A stretch of 64,000 nt of DNA, from the NCBI RefSeq assembly GCF_003331145.1, contig NZ_QLVE01000010.1:18366-82365 (forward strand). The letters run 5' to 3'. Below the pieces are notes generated by a model. The model made no database searches. It was not told the origin of the DNA and saw nothing but the letters and a program-made list of their open reading frames with translations. Positions 38,087-47,299 of the stretch are shown piece by piece. Position 1 is the stretch's first letter, and the number at the start of each line of letters is the position of its first letter. Source of the stretch: Exiguobacterium sp. TNDT2 (GTDB lineage Bacteria > Bacillota > Bacilli > Exiguobacteriales > Exiguobacteriaceae). Made by a program: the position numbers and the translations under genes.

Positions 38087-39898
38087 TTGCCGCGAATACC
38101 GGATGAAGTCATTGCGGAAGTGAAACAAGCCACAGACATCGTTGATTTAATCAGTGAACGCGTTGAATTGAAGAAGCAAGGACATCGCCTCGTCGGTCTC
38201 TGTCCGTTCCACTCAGAGAACAGCCCATCGTTCTCCGTGTCCCCGGAAAAAGGGATGTACCATTGTTTTGGATGCGGTGCCGGCGGGAACGTATTTACGT
38301 TCGTCATGGAGACGGAAGGTCTGTCGTTCCCTGAGACGATCGAACGTCTCGCCACGCGGGCGAACATCGCTATCGAGGGCGGGGTGTCTGGTGACGAGGA
38401 GTTGTCACGGGACCAAGTCATTCGTAAACAGATGCGTGACGCCCATCGTGTCGTGGCGGATTTGTACCATGAAGTATTGATGAAGACCGAAGCAGGCGAA
38501 GTCGGATTGACGTATTTGCAAGCGCGCGGTTTACAGGAGTCGACGATTGGTCAGTATAAGATCGGTTACGCGCCTGACCATCGTCGGTTTACCGTGGATT
38601 CATTGGAACGAAGAGGGTTCGACCTCGAAGTCATGGTGGAGGCGGGATTGATTTCTAAGTCGAGGTCCGGTGAATATTTTGACCGGTTTGAAGGCAGAGT
38701 CGTCTTTCCGATTGCGGATCGAGACGGCACCATCGTCGGATTTAGCGGACGGGCAATCGATGAACGACAGCCAAAGTATGTCAACACGGCGGATACGCCT
38801 TTGTTCAACAAGAGCGAGCTCCTTTTCGGCTTTTCTCAGGCACGGGCCACGATGCGAAAGCAAAAGCGCGTCGTGCTCGTGGAAGGGAACGTCGACGTCC
38901 TACAAGTCGCCCAGGCCGGGACGAAGGAAGTCGTCGCCTCGCTCGGGACGGCGTTTTCGACGCAACATGCCCGTGCTTTAGCACGCATGGTCGAAGAAGT
39001 CATCATCTGTTATGACGGCGATCCGGCCGGGCAAGAAGCGACGATGAAAGTCGTCCGTTTGCTCGAAGGTTACCCGCTCGATGTCCAAGTGCTGATATTG
39101 CCTGAAAAGACCGACCCGGACGACTATATTCGGAAGAATGGGGCAGAGCAGTGGCATCGACTCGTCGAATCGGAACGTTTATCCGTCCTCGACTTCATGA
39201 ACCGGACGCTTCGGCGCGGGAAAAATATGAGTCGAGAAGGAGAACGGATTCGATTTATTGAATCTATGCTTGTGGAAATCAGTAAAACGGACAATTCGAT
39301 TCGCCGTGATCTATATGTGAAAAAGCTGGCCGATGAATTTGAGCTTCCGGTCGAGACATTGTTGTCACGGATGCCCTCGACAAGACCGAAAGAAATCGCA
39401 CCACAGCGAGTGCCGGAAGCTGAACCGGTTCGCCGGCGTTCATCTAAGACGAATGAACCGCGTTACGTCAAAGCTGAAAAGTTGTTGCTTCGTGCCATGC
39501 TGAGCGGTCCGGAGCGGGTCCGTTTCGTCAGAGACCGCCTCGGACTGGCCTATCAAGACGAAGTGCATCGCATGTTGGCGACAGCGCTCTATGAGATCGT
39601 CTCCGAGGACATGACGCATGAGGAGTTCAATCAAGTCGCACCCCCGTTCATGGAACGATATTGTGACCAACGTCCGGACTATGCGAATCGGTATGCCGAG
39701 ATTCGGCTCATGTCCGCACCAGATGAACTGGGCGAAGAGGTTTTAGATGAATACATTAAGGTCATAAACAGTTATGAGGAACAGCGTCAAATCGAACGGG
39801 CGAAAAGGGAAATCGGACAAGATGCCGAAAGTATAGTAGACCAGGCATCCAAGTTGCAAGAATTGATTACCCGGAGTCGTCGACTTCGTGAACGATGA
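38087..39898 (+). CDS. dnaG: DNA primase
   Basis: A 603-residue enzyme that makes RNA primers at the replication fork. The zinc-binding CHC2 domain is in CPFHSENSPSFSV and YHCFGCGAGGNVF (residues 38-65). The Toprim core shows VVLVEGNVDVLQVAQAG and YDGDPAGQEA. A C-terminal helicase-binding domain begins near 445. The TTG at 38087 stands 8 bases after AGGGAG and matches the family start RIPDEV; the GTG at 38078 overlaps that site. It is followed by sigA in the classical order. Confidence 0.95.
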   Translation: MPRIPDEVIAEVKQATDIVDLISERVELKKQGHRLVGLCPFHSENSPSFSVSPEKGMYHCFGCGAGGNVFTFVMETEGLSFPETIERLATRANIAIEGGVSGDEELSRDQVIRKQMRDAHRVVADLYHEVLMKTEAGEVGLTYLQARGLQESTIGQYKIGYAPDHRRFTVDSLERRGFDLEVMVEAGLISKSRSGEYFDRFEGRVVFPIADRDGTIVGFSGRAIDERQPKYVNTADTPLFNKSELLFGFSQARATMRKQKRVVLVEGNVDVLQVAQAGTKEVVASLGTAFSTQHARALARMVEEVIICYDGDPAGQEATMKVVRLLEGYPLDVQVLILPEKTDPDDYIRKNGAEQWHRLVESERLSVLDFMNRTLRRGKNMSREGERIRFIESMLVEISKTDNSIRRDLYVKKLADEFELPVETLLSRMPSTRPKEIAPQRVPEAEPVRRRSSKTNEPRYVKAEKLLLRAMLSGPERVRFVRDRLGLAYQDEVHRMLATALYEIVSEDMTHEEFNQVAPPFMERYCDQRPDYANRYAEIRLMSAPDELGEEVLDEYIKVINSYEEQRQIERAKREIGQDAESIVDQASKLQELITRSRRLRER

Positions 39899-39933
39899 AC
39901 GTGAAGGAAGTTTGGAAGGAGTTGAACTGCTAG

Positions 39934-41028
39934 ATGGCAGAGAAGAAAAAAGAGGATTTATTTAACGCCATAGACGAACTTGAGAAATTAGGTAAGAAAA
40001 AAGGCGTCGTATCCATGCAAGCGATTCAAGACCGCCTCAGCCATTTCGAGGTGGACTCAGACTTTATCGATAACTTCATTGAAGATTTAGAAGGTAAAGA
40101 TATCCGTGTCACAGAAGACGCGGCCGATGCTGAAGAGACGCCAACAAAAAAAGAGGACGAAGAGGTCGATTTGAACGACTTGTCCGTCCCGCCAGGCATT
40201 AAAATTAACGACCCGGTCCGCATGTACTTGAAAGAGATCGGCCGCGTCGATCTCCTCAGTGCGAAAGACGAGACCGAGCTCGCGAAACGGATTGAACAAG
40301 GGGACGAAGAGGCGAAGAAACGTCTCGCCGAAGCCAACCTACGTCTCGTTGTCTCAATCGCGAAACGTTATGTCGGGCGCGGTATGCTTTTCCTTGACTT
40401 GATTCAAGAAGGGAACATGGGCCTTATCAAGGCGGTCGAAAAGTTCGACTACATGAAAGGATTCAAGTTCTCGACGTACGCCACGTGGTGGATTCGTCAA
40501 GCCATCACCCGCGCTATCGCCGACCAAGCCCGGACGATCCGAATTCCGGTCCACATGGTCGAGACGATCAACAAGTTGATTCGTGTCCAACGTCAACTGT
40601 TGCAAGACCTCGGGCGCGAACCGTCGCCTGAAGAAATCGCCAAAGAGATGGAACTCACACCTGAGAAAGTGCGGGAGATTTTAAAGATCGCCCAAGAGCC
40701 GGTCTCGCTCGAGACACCGATCGGGGAAGAAGATGATTCACACCTCGGCGACTTCATCGAAGATCAAGATGCGATGGCACCGCAAGATGCGGCCGCTTAC
40801 GAACTACTCAAAGAACAGCTCGAAGACGTGCTCGACACGCTCACTGACCGTGAAGAGAACGTACTCCGTCTCCGCTTCGGGCTCGATGACGGACGCACGC
40901 GCACACTTGAAGAAGTCGGTAAAGTATTCGGTGTCACTCGCGAACGGATTCGTCAAATTGAGGCGAAGGCGCTCCGTAAACTCCGTCACCCGAGCCGGTC
41001 GAAGCGATTGAAAGACTTCCTTGATTGA
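39934..41028 (+). CDS. sigA: RNA polymerase primary sigma factor SigA
   Basis: A 364-residue housekeeping sigma-70 factor. An acidic region 1.1 ([14 protein letters not shown]) is followed by region 1.2 ([13 protein letters not shown]). Region 2 has [32 protein letters not shown] type sequence. Region 4.2 has [31 protein letters not shown] ribosome site. It belongs to the dnaG-sigA operon and ends before a strong terminator. Confidence 0.98.
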   Translation: MAEKKKEDLFNAIDELEKLGKKKGVVSMQAIQDRLSHFEVDSDFIDNFIEDLEGKDIRVTEDAADAEETPTKKEDEEVDLNDLSVPPGIKINDPVRMYLKEIGRVDLLSAKDETELAKRIEQGDEEAKKRLAEANLRLVVSIAKRYVGRGMLFLDLIQEGNMGLIKAVEKFDYMKGFKFSTYATWWIRQAITRAIADQARTIRIPVHMVETINKLIRVQRQLLQDLGREPSPEEIAKEMELTPEKVREILKIAQEPVSLETPIGEEDDSHLGDFIEDQDAMAPQDAAAYELLKEQLEDVLDTLTDREENVLRLRFGLDDGRTRTLEEVGKVFGVTRERIRQIEAKALRKLRHPSRSKRLKDFLD

Positions 41029-41063
41029 TTGGGATTTTGAATAAAGTGTGAAGTTTTAGAAGA

Positions 41064-41094
41064 AAGGAAGGAAAATGAGTGATTTTCCTTCCTT
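41064..41094 (+). terminator. Terminator of dnaG-sigA
   Basis: Perfect 13-base stem AAGGAAGGAAAAT/ATTTTCCTTCCTT with a GAGTG loop, followed by a T-rich tail. Confidence 0.9.
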
Positions 41095-41160
41095 CTTTAT
41101 TATTTTTTGAGTAAAATAGTGATGGGTAGAAATTTGGAATGAACATGAGGGGGAAATACA

Positions 41161-41499
41161 ATGCGTAATCCATTGTTACCGTTTGCAGCGATCGCGATCG
41201 TCGCAATCATTGCCATGGTCTCATTATCGTATTTTGGCGTGAATCAAGCTCAGCAGGCTGCTGAAGGTCCAGCGGTCACCGAGATGAACCCGGAAGACTT
41301 GTACGCGGCGAAAGGTTGCACAGGTTGCCACGGCGGGAATCTCGAAGGCGGCGTCGGTCCTGCCTTGACAGGCGTCGGCGAACGTTTATCGGCGGAAGAG
41401 ATCACAAACATCATCGTCAATGGTAAAGGTTCAATGCCAGGTGGACTTGCGACTGCGGAAGAAGCAGACGTACTCGCGACTTGGTTGCTCGAACAATAA
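41161..41499 (+). CDS. cccA: Membrane-anchored cytochrome c, CccA-like (c550)
   Basis: A 112-residue c-type cytochrome. An uncleaved N-terminal membrane anchor (about 6-28) has no lipobox. A heme-binding CTGCHG near residue 53-58 and the axial Met in GSMPGGL follow. It probably shuttles electrons on the outer face of the membrane. GAGGGGG ribosome site. The position directly after sigA matches Bacillus cccA. It is a single-gene unit with its own terminator. Confidence 0.93.
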   Translation: MRNPLLPFAAIAIVAIIAMVSLSYFGVNQAQQAAEGPAVTEMNPEDLYAAKGCTGCHGGNLEGGVGPALTGVGERLSAEEITNIIVNGKGSMPGGLATAEEADVLATWLLEQ

Positions 41500-41505
41500 G
41501 GGTGA

Positions 41506-41529
41506 AACGTACTCCATTTGGGGTACGTT
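41506..41529 (+). terminator. Terminator of cccA
   Basis: 10-base stem AACGTACTCC/GGGGTACGTT (one G-U pair), loop ATTT, followed by TTTTT. Confidence 0.85.
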
Positions 41530-41594
41530 TTTTGTTGTTTCAGGTATCATTTTTCGTTAACCTAATAGTGAAGTAGATAAAAGGAGTTGTCCCT

Positions 41595-42311
41595 ATGCAA
41601 GAACAAGTGACGTTAGACCGTCGACTGAAGCAAGTCGTCGATTTTATCCCGAAAGGCAGTGTGGTGGCGGACATCGGATCCGATCACGCCTATGTGCCGT
41701 GCTATCTCGTCCAGCAAGGCATCGTCGACCGCGCGATCGCTGGCGAAGTGAACCGCGGACCGATGGAAGCAGCCAAAGCCCAAGTCGAGCTGATCGGTGC
41801 GACCGAAAACATCGACGTCCGTCTCGGTGACGGCCTCGCCGTCCTCAAAGAAGATGAGGCGACATGCGTTTCGATTTGCGGGATGGGCGGAAGTTTGATT
41901 CGGTCGATTTTAGAGAGCGGCCGTGACAAATTAGGGGCGGTCAAACGGCTCGTCCTGCAGCCGAACGTGGACGGGCAATACGTCCGCGAATGGTTGCTCG
42001 ACGCAGGGTTCGTCCTAGTCGCGGAGTCAATCGTCGAGGAGAACGATAAAGTGTATGAGATTCTTGTCGGAGAGCGTGGTACGGAAACATGCTACAGCCT
42101 AGATGATACAGAACGCGCATGGCAACTCATGTTCGGACCGTACTTGCTCAAGACGCGGACAGAGGCGTTCAAATTGAAATGGGGCCGCGAGGCGGACAAG
42201 CTCGATTATGTGCTCGGTCAAATGGCCGCAGGCGCACAGACCGAGGCGCTCATCCGGAAACAGGAGGAGTTTAAGAAGCTGCGCGATAAGATGAGAGAGG
42301 TGAGCAACTGA
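41595..42311 (+). CDS. trmK: tRNA (adenine-22-N1)-methyltransferase TrmK
   Basis: A 238-residue SAM-dependent enzyme that makes m1A22 in tRNA. The SAM site is VVADIGSDHAYVPCYLV near residue 25, followed by ICGMGGSLI. The C-terminal coiled-coil helices bind tRNA. AAAAGGAG ribosome site. The stop overlaps the next start by one base (TGATG). The order after cccA is as in Bacillus (yqfN-yqfO). Confidence 0.93.
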   Translation: MQEQVTLDRRLKQVVDFIPKGSVVADIGSDHAYVPCYLVQQGIVDRAIAGEVNRGPMEAAKAQVELIGATENIDVRLGDGLAVLKEDEATCVSICGMGGSLIRSILESGRDKLGAVKRLVLQPNVDGQYVREWLLDAGFVLVAESIVEENDKVYEILVGERGTETCYSLDDTERAWQLMFGPYLLKTRTEAFKLKWGREADKLDYVLGQMAAGAQTEALIRKQEEFKKLRDKMREVSN

Positions 42312-43423
42312 TGGCGAACGGAAACCATGTCATTCAATTGTTTGAAGAGTTTGCCCCGAAACATCTCGCGGTCGAAGGCGATAAAATTGGTCTGCAGATT
42401 GGGACGTTGAATAAACCAGTGCATCGTGTGATGGTGACGCTCGACGTGCTCGAATCGGTCGTCGACGAGGCGATCGAACAAGACGTCGATTTGATTATCG
42501 CCCACCATCCCCCGATTTTCAGTGCGCTCGCGCAAGTGAACGATCGCAGTGCTGCTGGTCGGATTGTCATGAAATGCATCCGGCATGATATCACCGTCTA
42601 TGTCGCCCACACGAATTTGGATGTCTGCGAGGGCGGGGTCAACGATTGGATGAGTCAGGCGCTCGGACTAGTCGACCCGACGGTGCTCATCCCGACATAC
42701 GAAGAACCGGTGTATAAACTGTCCGTCTTTGTCCCGACAACGCATCGGAAATCTGTGTCGGAGGCGCTCGGCCGGGCCGGTGCCGGAAGGCTCGGGGATT
42801 ATGGGGATTGCCAGTTCACCGTCTCAGGAGAAGGGCAGTTCACACCGCTCGAAGGGTCTACCCCGTATCTCGGTGAGCACGGCAAGACCGAGCACGTGGA
42901 TGAGGTCAAGATTGAGACGATTGTCACGGAGAGCCAAAAAAAACAGGTTCTCAAGGCGATGACGGACGCTCACCCTTACGAAGAAGTCGCCTACGATTTG
43001 ATTCGTGACGACATCGAAGGTCGCGTGTTCGGTCTCGGACGCATCGGCCGTCTCGAGGCGCCGCTCACACTTGAGTCGTTCGCCGAACACGTCAAAACGA
43101 GTTTTAACGTCGAAGCCGTCCGGGTTGTTGGTGACCGTGACCGGACGATCGAGAAAGTGGCCGTCCTCGGTGGGGACGGAAACAAATATGTTTCAGCCGC
43201 CCATTTCAAAGGAGCAGATGCATATGTGACGGGCGACTTGTATTTCCATGTGGCCCATGACGCGATGGCGCTCGGACTTTCTGTCGTCGACCCGGGTCAT
43301 CACGTGGAGAGCGTGATGAAGCAAGGCGTCGTCGATGTGATGCGCGAGAAGTGTGAACGTGCGAAACTCGATGTCGAACTGATTGTCTCGAAAGCCGATA
43401 CGAACCCGTTCCGTTTTTATTGA
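42311..43423 (+). CDS. Nif3-like dinuclear metal center protein, YqfO type
   Basis: A 370-residue member of the Nif3/GTP cyclohydrolase I type 2 homologue family. It has a two-part Nif3 fold with an inserted PII/CutA-like domain at about 130-240, the long Gram-positive form. Metal-binding motifs are IIAHHPPIFS near residue 65, VAHTNLD, and near the C terminus GDLYFHVAHDA. The function is uncertain; binding of two metal ions is established for the family. Coupled to trmK. Confidence 0.9.
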   Translation: MANGNHVIQLFEEFAPKHLAVEGDKIGLQIGTLNKPVHRVMVTLDVLESVVDEAIEQDVDLIIAHHPPIFSALAQVNDRSAAGRIVMKCIRHDITVYVAHTNLDVCEGGVNDWMSQALGLVDPTVLIPTYEEPVYKLSVFVPTTHRKSVSEALGRAGAGRLGDYGDCQFTVSGEGQFTPLEGSTPYLGEHGKTEHVDEVKIETIVTESQKKQVLKAMTDAHPYEEVAYDLIRDDIEGRVFGLGRIGRLEAPLTLESFAEHVKTSFNVEAVRVVGDRDRTIEKVAVLGGDGNKYVSAAHFKGADAYVTGDLYFHVAHDAMALGLSVVDPGHHVESVMKQGVVDVMREKCERAKLDVELIVSKADTNPFRFY

Positions 43424-43434
43424 TTAATCGAAAA

Positions 43435-43460
43435 CCCCCGTCCTCTCCCGAGGGCGGGGG
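43435..43460. terminator. Terminator between yqfO and ispH
   Basis: 11-base GC-rich stem CCCCCGTCCTC/GAGGGCGGGGG with one G-U pair and a TCCC loop between convergent genes. On the minus strand TTTT follows, so it serves ispH best. Confidence 0.8.
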
Positions 43461-43465
43461 TCATA

Positions 43466-44419
43466 TCATTTACGGAGCGCCTTCACTTTCGGGAGGATGC
43501 TGCGCAGTTCAAGATATGGCGTCTTATCATGCGTGCTCAAGTCGAGCGGGTCGTATTGGGACAAGAAGTCGATGACTTTTTTCGTGATTGGCGTCGGGGT
43601 TGAGGCGCCTGACGTGACGGCGACCGTTTCGACACCTTCAAGCCAAGTGAGATCGAGCTCGCTCAAGTCACCGATGCGATAGGCGTTCGTGCCGGCAATC
43701 TCTTTAGAGACCTGCGCCAGACGGTTCGAGTTATTCGACTTCGGGTCACCGACGACGATCAACAGTTCACAATCACCGGCCTGCTCAGCGACAGCCTCTT
43801 GCCGGACTTGGGTCGCGTTACAGATTTCGTTGTGCACTTCGACATGAGGATATCGTTCTTGAATCATCTCGATCAAAGCCGAGACGTCCCATTGGCTCAT
43901 CGTCGTCTGGTTCGTGACGAGAATTTTTGCGTCATACAGATGAGCCGGGAGCGCCTCAAAGTCACGCTCGTATTGGACGAGATGAACTTTTCCTGGAGCG
44001 ACCCCCATCGCGCCTTCCGGTTCCGGGTGGCCATGTTTCCCGATATAGATGACTTCGTAGCCGACTGCCGTTTTTTCGCGAATCAAATCGTGGGTGACGA
44101 GGACGTCTGGGCACGAGGCATCGACGATTGTCAAGCCTTTCTCAATGGCACGTTTACGCACGAGCGGTGAAATACCGTGTGCGGTAAAGACGACCGTTCC
44201 ACGATCAATCGTCTCGAGTGCTTTCATCCGATCCTCGCCGTCGACCGTCTTGACGCCGAGTTCCTCGAATGCTTGGGTGACATGACGGTTATGGACGATC
44301 ATGCCAAGTATATGGATGGGACGCGGTAAATCTGGGTTAGCCACGGCTTCGTTGGCAAGCTTCATGGCATCGACAACGCCGTAGCAATATCCGCGCGGAC
44401 TAATTTTTTTAACTTTCAT
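43466..44419 (-). CDS. ispH: 4-hydroxy-3-methylbut-2-enyl diphosphate reductase
   Basis: A 317-residue iron-sulfur enzyme that makes IPP and DMAPP in the last step of the MEP isoprenoid route. The cluster cysteines are in GYCYGVVDA (Cys12), DASCPDV and [18 protein letters not shown] and HGHPEPEG are typical active-site parts. The ribosome site AAAGGAG is 13-14 bases from the ATG and can pair with TCCTT in a small hairpin. ispG, the preceding enzyme, is also in the window at 58.5 kb. Confidence 0.95.
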   Translation of the reverse strand: MKVKKISPRGYCYGVVDAMKLANEAVANPDLPRPIHILGMIVHNRHVTQAFEELGVKTVDGEDRMKALETIDRGTVVFTAHGISPLVRKRAIEKGLTIVDASCPDVLVTHDLIREKTAVGYEVIYIGKHGHPEPEGAMGVAPGKVHLVQYERDFEALPAHLYDAKILVTNQTTMSQWDVSALIEMIQERYPHVEVHNEICNATQVRQEAVAEQAGDCELLIVVGDPKSNNSNRLAQVSKEIAGTNAYRIGDLSELDLTWLEGVETVAVTSGASTPTPITKKVIDFLSQYDPLDLSTHDKTPYLELRSILPKVKALRK

Positions 44420-44505
44420 TTTGTAAGGAACGCTCCTTTCGCGATGCTATCATACGTATTAGTCTAACATTGTTTCGAAAATACGAAAAGATTTCCGTGT
44501 ATTCA

Positions 44506-44514
44506 TGCTATAAT
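44506..44514 (+). promoter_or_regulatory. Extended -10 promoter of the orphan histidine kinase operon
   Basis: TGC followed by TATAAT (44509-44514) and no convincing -35. Predicted transcription begins about 20 bases before the GTG start codon. Confidence 0.55.
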
Positions 44515-44539
44515 CTTAAGGTTAGAAAGGAGGGACACC

Positions 44540-46303
44540 GTGGAACGCCTAAGAACATTGCTTGAAGTTCGAAAATCGTACTTCTTTCAGATTACGTTCA
44601 TTATCTTCATTATATTAGGACTTGTCATCTCTTCACTAGCCTTCTCTGCCGATCGTGTGACGGTGTCCCGTGCGGAAGAACTGGCGAAAGAACAATTTGA
44701 CTACGCGATCGACGGGAGTATTGAAAACCTGGAGACGCGGCTCGGTAAACTATACGAAGATTTGGTCTATCTCGGTGCTTATGTCGGGAATGAGATATTT
44801 ATCGAAGAGCGGATTCGCACCGGTTATTTGAATCAACGGACGAGCTTCACCTCGATTTTTTATTACGATTTAGACGGCGACGCGTTCAAATGGTACTCGC
44901 AACGGCAAGTGCCGGCGTTGACGCTTAAGAGCGATCCGAAATTTCAAGAAGTGCTCATCGGCGGTCGAAACGATTTGTTTATGAGTGACCCGATCTCAAT
45001 CTCGGGTGACATCGGGACGTATTTGTACGTCCCTGTGCTTGAAGACAACCGAATGATTGGGTTGTTCGGCGGCAGTATCAGCGTGCTCAACTCCGATTTA
45101 TATCGTCGAATGCTCGAATCGGCGAATGATGACATGATTCTCTATTTATTAAATGAACGGGGCGAGGTATTGTCGACCTCGTTCAATCTCGTCACGGACG
45201 CAGAACGGCGCTTGTCACGATCCATCGTCGAGGCGACGGACGTTTATGATGTACGTACAGTGTTCAGCACGAAAGACGACGTCCTCATGTATGAACCCGA
45301 TGCACGCGTCAACGGATGGAGCGTTCTCGCGAAGCATAGCACCGATTCCGTCTACGAAGCGGTGTATGCGACACGTTGGCAATACTTGATGATCACGCTC
45401 GTCACGTTCTTCTTGAGCATACTCGTCGGCCTGTTGTTGTCGAAGACGCTGACGAGTCCGTTGCTTGAACTCGTTCAAAGTATCAAACAGCAACAGTCGC
45501 TTGAACCGATCCAACTCGAACGGACCGGATCAAAAGAAATTGAGACGTTGCTCGATACGTACAACGATTACTCCCGCCGCATGGAGACGGCTCGACGTGA
45601 ACAGCTCAGTCAACAACAGCTGTTGCTTCAACAAGAGAAACTCGCCTCGCTCGGACAGCTCGCGGCGGGAATCGCCCATGAGATTCGCAACCCGCTCACG
45701 CCGGTCCAAATCACGTTGCAGATGGTGAAAGAAGGCCATAGCAGTAGCGAGATGCTCGATCTCGCGCTCTCAGAGCTCGACCGAGCCAATCATTTGATTA
45801 CGACGATGCTCACGCTCGCGAAGCCCGACCAGGCGAAGTTGCAAGAAGAGTGGCTCGACATGACCGAGTTCGCGAACCGTCTAGAATTTCTGCTCGATGC
45901 CGAATGCTATAAGCGGGTCACGAACTGGGAGTTGAACATCCCGAACGATATGCCGCCGTTTTACTGCTCAAGTGACATGCTCGTCCAAATCATCTATAAC
46001 TTGTTCAAAAACGCGGTCGAGGCCGTCGACCCGAAAGGTGCCGACGGGGTTGTGACGGTCACGATCCAATTCACGGAGCGAGATTACCGCTTCTTGATTA
46101 AAGACAATGGAGTCGGGATGACCGAAGCCCAAGTCAAGTCAGTCGGATCCGCGTTTTATACAACGAAAGAGAACGGAAACGGTTTAGGGCTCTACATGAT
46201 TCGGGAATACTTGAAAGCCGTGAACGGTCACATGGAAATTGAGAGTGTTGAAGGAGAAGGTACGGCCATGATGATTAAAATTCCAAGGCGGTCACACCCA
46301 TGA
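44540..46303 (+). CDS. Sensor histidine kinase with extracellular double-Cache-like domain
   Basis: A 587-residue membrane kinase. Helix 1 covers about 15-37 and helix 2 about 282-301, enclosing an extracellular domain of about 240 residues that looks like a double Cache ligand sensor. The cytosolic part has a linker of HAMP type, a HisKA domain with phospho-acceptor His380 in GIAHEIRNPLTP, and a HATPase with Asn491 in NLFKNAVEA, DNGVGM and GNGLGL. GTG start with AAAGGAGGG. No response regulator is nearby. It overlaps the next gene, a membrane-anchored binding protein, suggesting a joint sensing unit. Confidence 0.88.
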   Translation: MERLRTLLEVRKSYFFQITFIIFIILGLVISSLAFSADRVTVSRAEELAKEQFDYAIDGSIENLETRLGKLYEDLVYLGAYVGNEIFIEERIRTGYLNQRTSFTSIFYYDLDGDAFKWYSQRQVPALTLKSDPKFQEVLIGGRNDLFMSDPISISGDIGTYLYVPVLEDNRMIGLFGGSISVLNSDLYRRMLESANDDMILYLLNERGEVLSTSFNLVTDAERRLSRSIVEATDVYDVRTVFSTKDDVLMYEPDARVNGWSVLAKHSTDSVYEAVYATRWQYLMITLVTFFLSILVGLLLSKTLTSPLLELVQSIKQQQSLEPIQLERTGSKEIETLLDTYNDYSRRMETARREQLSQQQLLLQQEKLASLGQLAAGIAHEIRNPLTPVQITLQMVKEGHSSSEMLDLALSELDRANHLITTMLTLAKPDQAKLQEEWLDMTEFANRLEFLLDAECYKRVTNWELNIPNDMPPFYCSSDMLVQIIYNLFKNAVEAVDPKGADGVVTVTIQFTERDYRFLIKDNGVGMTEAQVKSVGSAFYTTKENGNGLGLYMIREYLKAVNGHMEIESVEGEGTAMMIKIPRRSHP

Positions 46304-47238
46304 TGAAAGGATTCAAACATTACTGGCTTTGGCTGCCGATCGTCTGGGCGCTGTCGATTCTATTGATCACATCGATTCAATTACCGGAACGGACGATCGA
46401 AAACAATGAAGTCGGTTTCGTGTTCGTCAGTGAAAAACATGAGCATGCCAATAAACTGTTGGCCGCGTTCGTCCGGACGGCGAACCAAAAAGGATTCATC
46501 CCTGTCCCGACGACGAGTGAGGATTCCCGTGTCCTCGAGAAAGAGAAATTGGATACGTTGATTGACCGCGGAGTCGAAGCAATCTTCGTGACGACGCTCG
46601 ATGAATCGTTCATCCGCCCATCACTCGAACGGGCCGAACAGGAAGGTATCCCAATCATCGCCATCGACCGAATGATTGACCATGAGAGCGTCGTGACATC
46701 AGTCATGTCCGATAACGTCGAGATCGGCCGGATGGCAGCGAATCATATCGCCGCCCAACACGCCGGGCTCGACCGTCCGATTCGTGTCGTCGAAGTGAGA
46801 GGGACCGCCAAGGTCCGCTCGACGATTGACCGAAGCCTCGGATTGACGGAATATGACAAGGCAAATGACAATTTGCAAGTCGTCGCTTCGATCACCGGTA
46901 ATTACGATACGTTCCAAGCCGAGATCGAGATGTCCCGTTGGCTCGATGCCGGTATCCCGTTTGATGCGGTCTTTTCCCACAATGACGACAATACGTTCGG
47001 TGTCGTGCGTGCCCTTGAGAGCCATGGTCTTACCGATAAGACACTCGTGTCGGTCGACGGTGTGGCGGGCATTTATCCGCTCATCCATAGCGGGAAAGTC
47101 GATGCGACCGTCGTGCAATCACCGAACGAGATGATCGAGGTCGGGTTCAAGGCGCTCGAACATCATTTGAACGGCAAGAAAATTGCGTCACACTACTATT
47201 CGTCGAGCTATTTGTACGAAGGGCTCGCAAAAGATTAA
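46300..47238 (+). CDS. Membrane-anchored periplasmic-binding-type (Peripla_BP_4) protein
   Basis: A 312-residue protein with one N-terminal hydrophobic segment (about 9-27) lacking a lipobox Cys or a clear cleavage site. An extracellular ribose/xylose-binding-like fold follows (VGFVFVSEKHEHANKLLAAF, GVEAIFVTTLDE, IPIIAIDRMI, DAVFSHNDDNTFGVVRAL, LVSVDGVAGIYPLI). The ligand is unknown, perhaps a sugar. No ABC transporter genes are beside it. The start overlaps the kinase stop, so it may present ligand to that kinase. An ATG one codon later is equally possible. Confidence 0.85.
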   Translation: MMKGFKHYWLWLPIVWALSILLITSIQLPERTIENNEVGFVFVSEKHEHANKLLAAFVRTANQKGFIPVPTTSEDSRVLEKEKLDTLIDRGVEAIFVTTLDESFIRPSLERAEQEGIPIIAIDRMIDHESVVTSVMSDNVEIGRMAANHIAAQHAGLDRPIRVVEVRGTAKVRSTIDRSLGLTEYDKANDNLQVVASITGNYDTFQAEIEMSRWLDAGIPFDAVFSHNDDNTFGVVRALESHGLTDKTLVSVDGVAGIYPLIHSGKVDATVVQSPNEMIEVGFKALEHHLNGKKIASHYYSSSYLYEGLAKD

Positions 47239-47299
47239 TTGACAAATGATTAGATTCCGCTATGCTAGGAAAAGTGGAAAGAAACAGGAGGTGTATCGA

